Shown piece after piece: positions 63,774 through 64,000 of a stretch of DNA of 64,000 nucleotides. The stretch comes from VAZQ01 sp963758945 (lineage in GTDB: Bacteria; Pseudomonadota; Alphaproteobacteria; Rhizobiales; Xanthobacteraceae). The translations under genes were made by a program, and so were the position numbers. The notes below the pieces were generated by a model. That model did no database searches. It was not told where the DNA came from and was given only the letters and a program-made list of their open reading frames with translations. Positions within the stretch are counted from its first letter, which is position 1; every line of letters starts with the position of its first letter. The stretch spans positions 1 to 64,000 of the forward strand of contig CAVWXY010000012.1 of assembly GCA_963758945.1 (NCBI GenBank), in the 5' to 3' direction.

Positions 63774-64000
63774 ATGATCGCGGAGCAGGCATTCTTCTGC
63801 GCGCGATGTCATCTGGATGAAGACATGAATGCCATGAAATCCGAAATGTTCATGCTTGCCGCCGCGGCGACGGTCGAGGTCGTGGAGGAAATGCGCGATC
63901 CCCTTCCCGCCGAGGACCTGCCCGCGCCGGAGTCGACCGCCGATGCAGGAGCGGACCCCGCCGGCGACAGATTTGCGTCGCTGATCCAGGACATCGCGGC
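63774..64000 (+). CDS. Possible gene start cut by the right window edge
   Basis: From the ATG at 63774 the frame stays open to the end of the window: MIAEQAFFCARCHLDEDMNA, then a helical stretch (EMFMLAAAATVEVVEEM) and an acidic Pro/Ala-rich part (PLPAEDLPAPES, ADPAGDRFASLIQDIA). There is no good ribosome site; ATG 63825 is an alternative. No family is recognised and the opposite strand is also open, so this is only a candidate. Confidence 0.35.
   Translation, partial: MIAEQAFFCARCHLDEDMNAMKSEMFMLAAAATVEVVEEMRDPLPAEDLPAPESTADAGADPAGDRFASLIQDIA

Overview
The window is GC-rich alphaproteobacterial chromosome, most likely from the Hyphomicrobiales (Bradyrhizobium/Xanthobacteraceae side). The evidence is a GcrA-family cell-cycle regulator with a CtrA-type box, a DnaG primase without its zinc ligands, the order carB-greA ... 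lrp/trxB/lysR, many Bug-type substrate-binding proteins, and small helical proteins and REP-like palindromes that I associate with this group. Two kinds of DNA alternate: conserved housekeeping blocks with no visible damage, and accessory blocks rich in insertion sequences, palindromic repeats, gene remnants and frameshifted genes.

Layout. 0-0.6 kb: the tail of a gene cut by the window edge overlaps an Imm1-like immunity gene (a polymorphic-toxin module). 1.2-3.4 kb: an HxlR regulator divergent from an acyl-CoA dehydrogenase. 3.4-19 kb: a PQQ region, mostly on the minus strand. It holds pqqABCD, then a block with a frameshifted cupin, an HbpS/GlcG-like protein, a Bug receptor and a UbiD decarboxylase, then pqqE, an intact sorbosone-dehydrogenase-type PQQ enzyme, a second copy split by an IS3 element (with an IS110 element inside), a dihaem cytochrome c, a 4,5-dihydroxyphthalate-decarboxylase-like protein and a metallo-beta-lactamase-fold hydrolase. 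The reading is that PQQ made here loads the periplasmic dehydrogenases, which pass electrons to the cytochrome. 19.3-32.5 kb: core genes lysR, trxB, lrp, greA, carB, carA and yqeY, with a few accessory genes and a REP-flanked GIY-YIG gene.

32.5-50.5 kb: an accessory block between yqeY and dnaG, genes that are commonly neighbours. It carries a fusion of protein-isoaspartate methyltransferase and erythromycin esterase, a MetE-like gene, an array of four palindromes, a Bug receptor, a lone receiver domain, a zinc-ribbon miniprotein, a norS-norY-senC-orf1-like heme-copper (sNOR-type) cluster, a CYP102-like P450-reductase fusion and two Tat-type alpha/beta hydrolases. 50.8-55.2 kb: dnaG-rpoD. 55.5-64 kb: a cupin, gcrA, small exported or helical proteins, an IS630 element with a programmed -1 frameshift, a His/Ala/Pro-rich Spy/CpxP-like protein and a Met-rich EF-hand protein.

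Regulation. Four FNR/FixK-type boxes (TTGA-N6-TCAA) lie at 15.94, 35.72, 40.34 and 41.93 kb. Three are centred 40-43 nt upstream of a start codon that has no Shine-Dalgarno sequence, which predicts leaderless, oxygen- or NO-responsive transcripts. The fourth lies in the divergent promoter of the sNOR-like cluster. At least nine otherwise recognisable accessory genes carry one apparent indel, while the core genes carry none.
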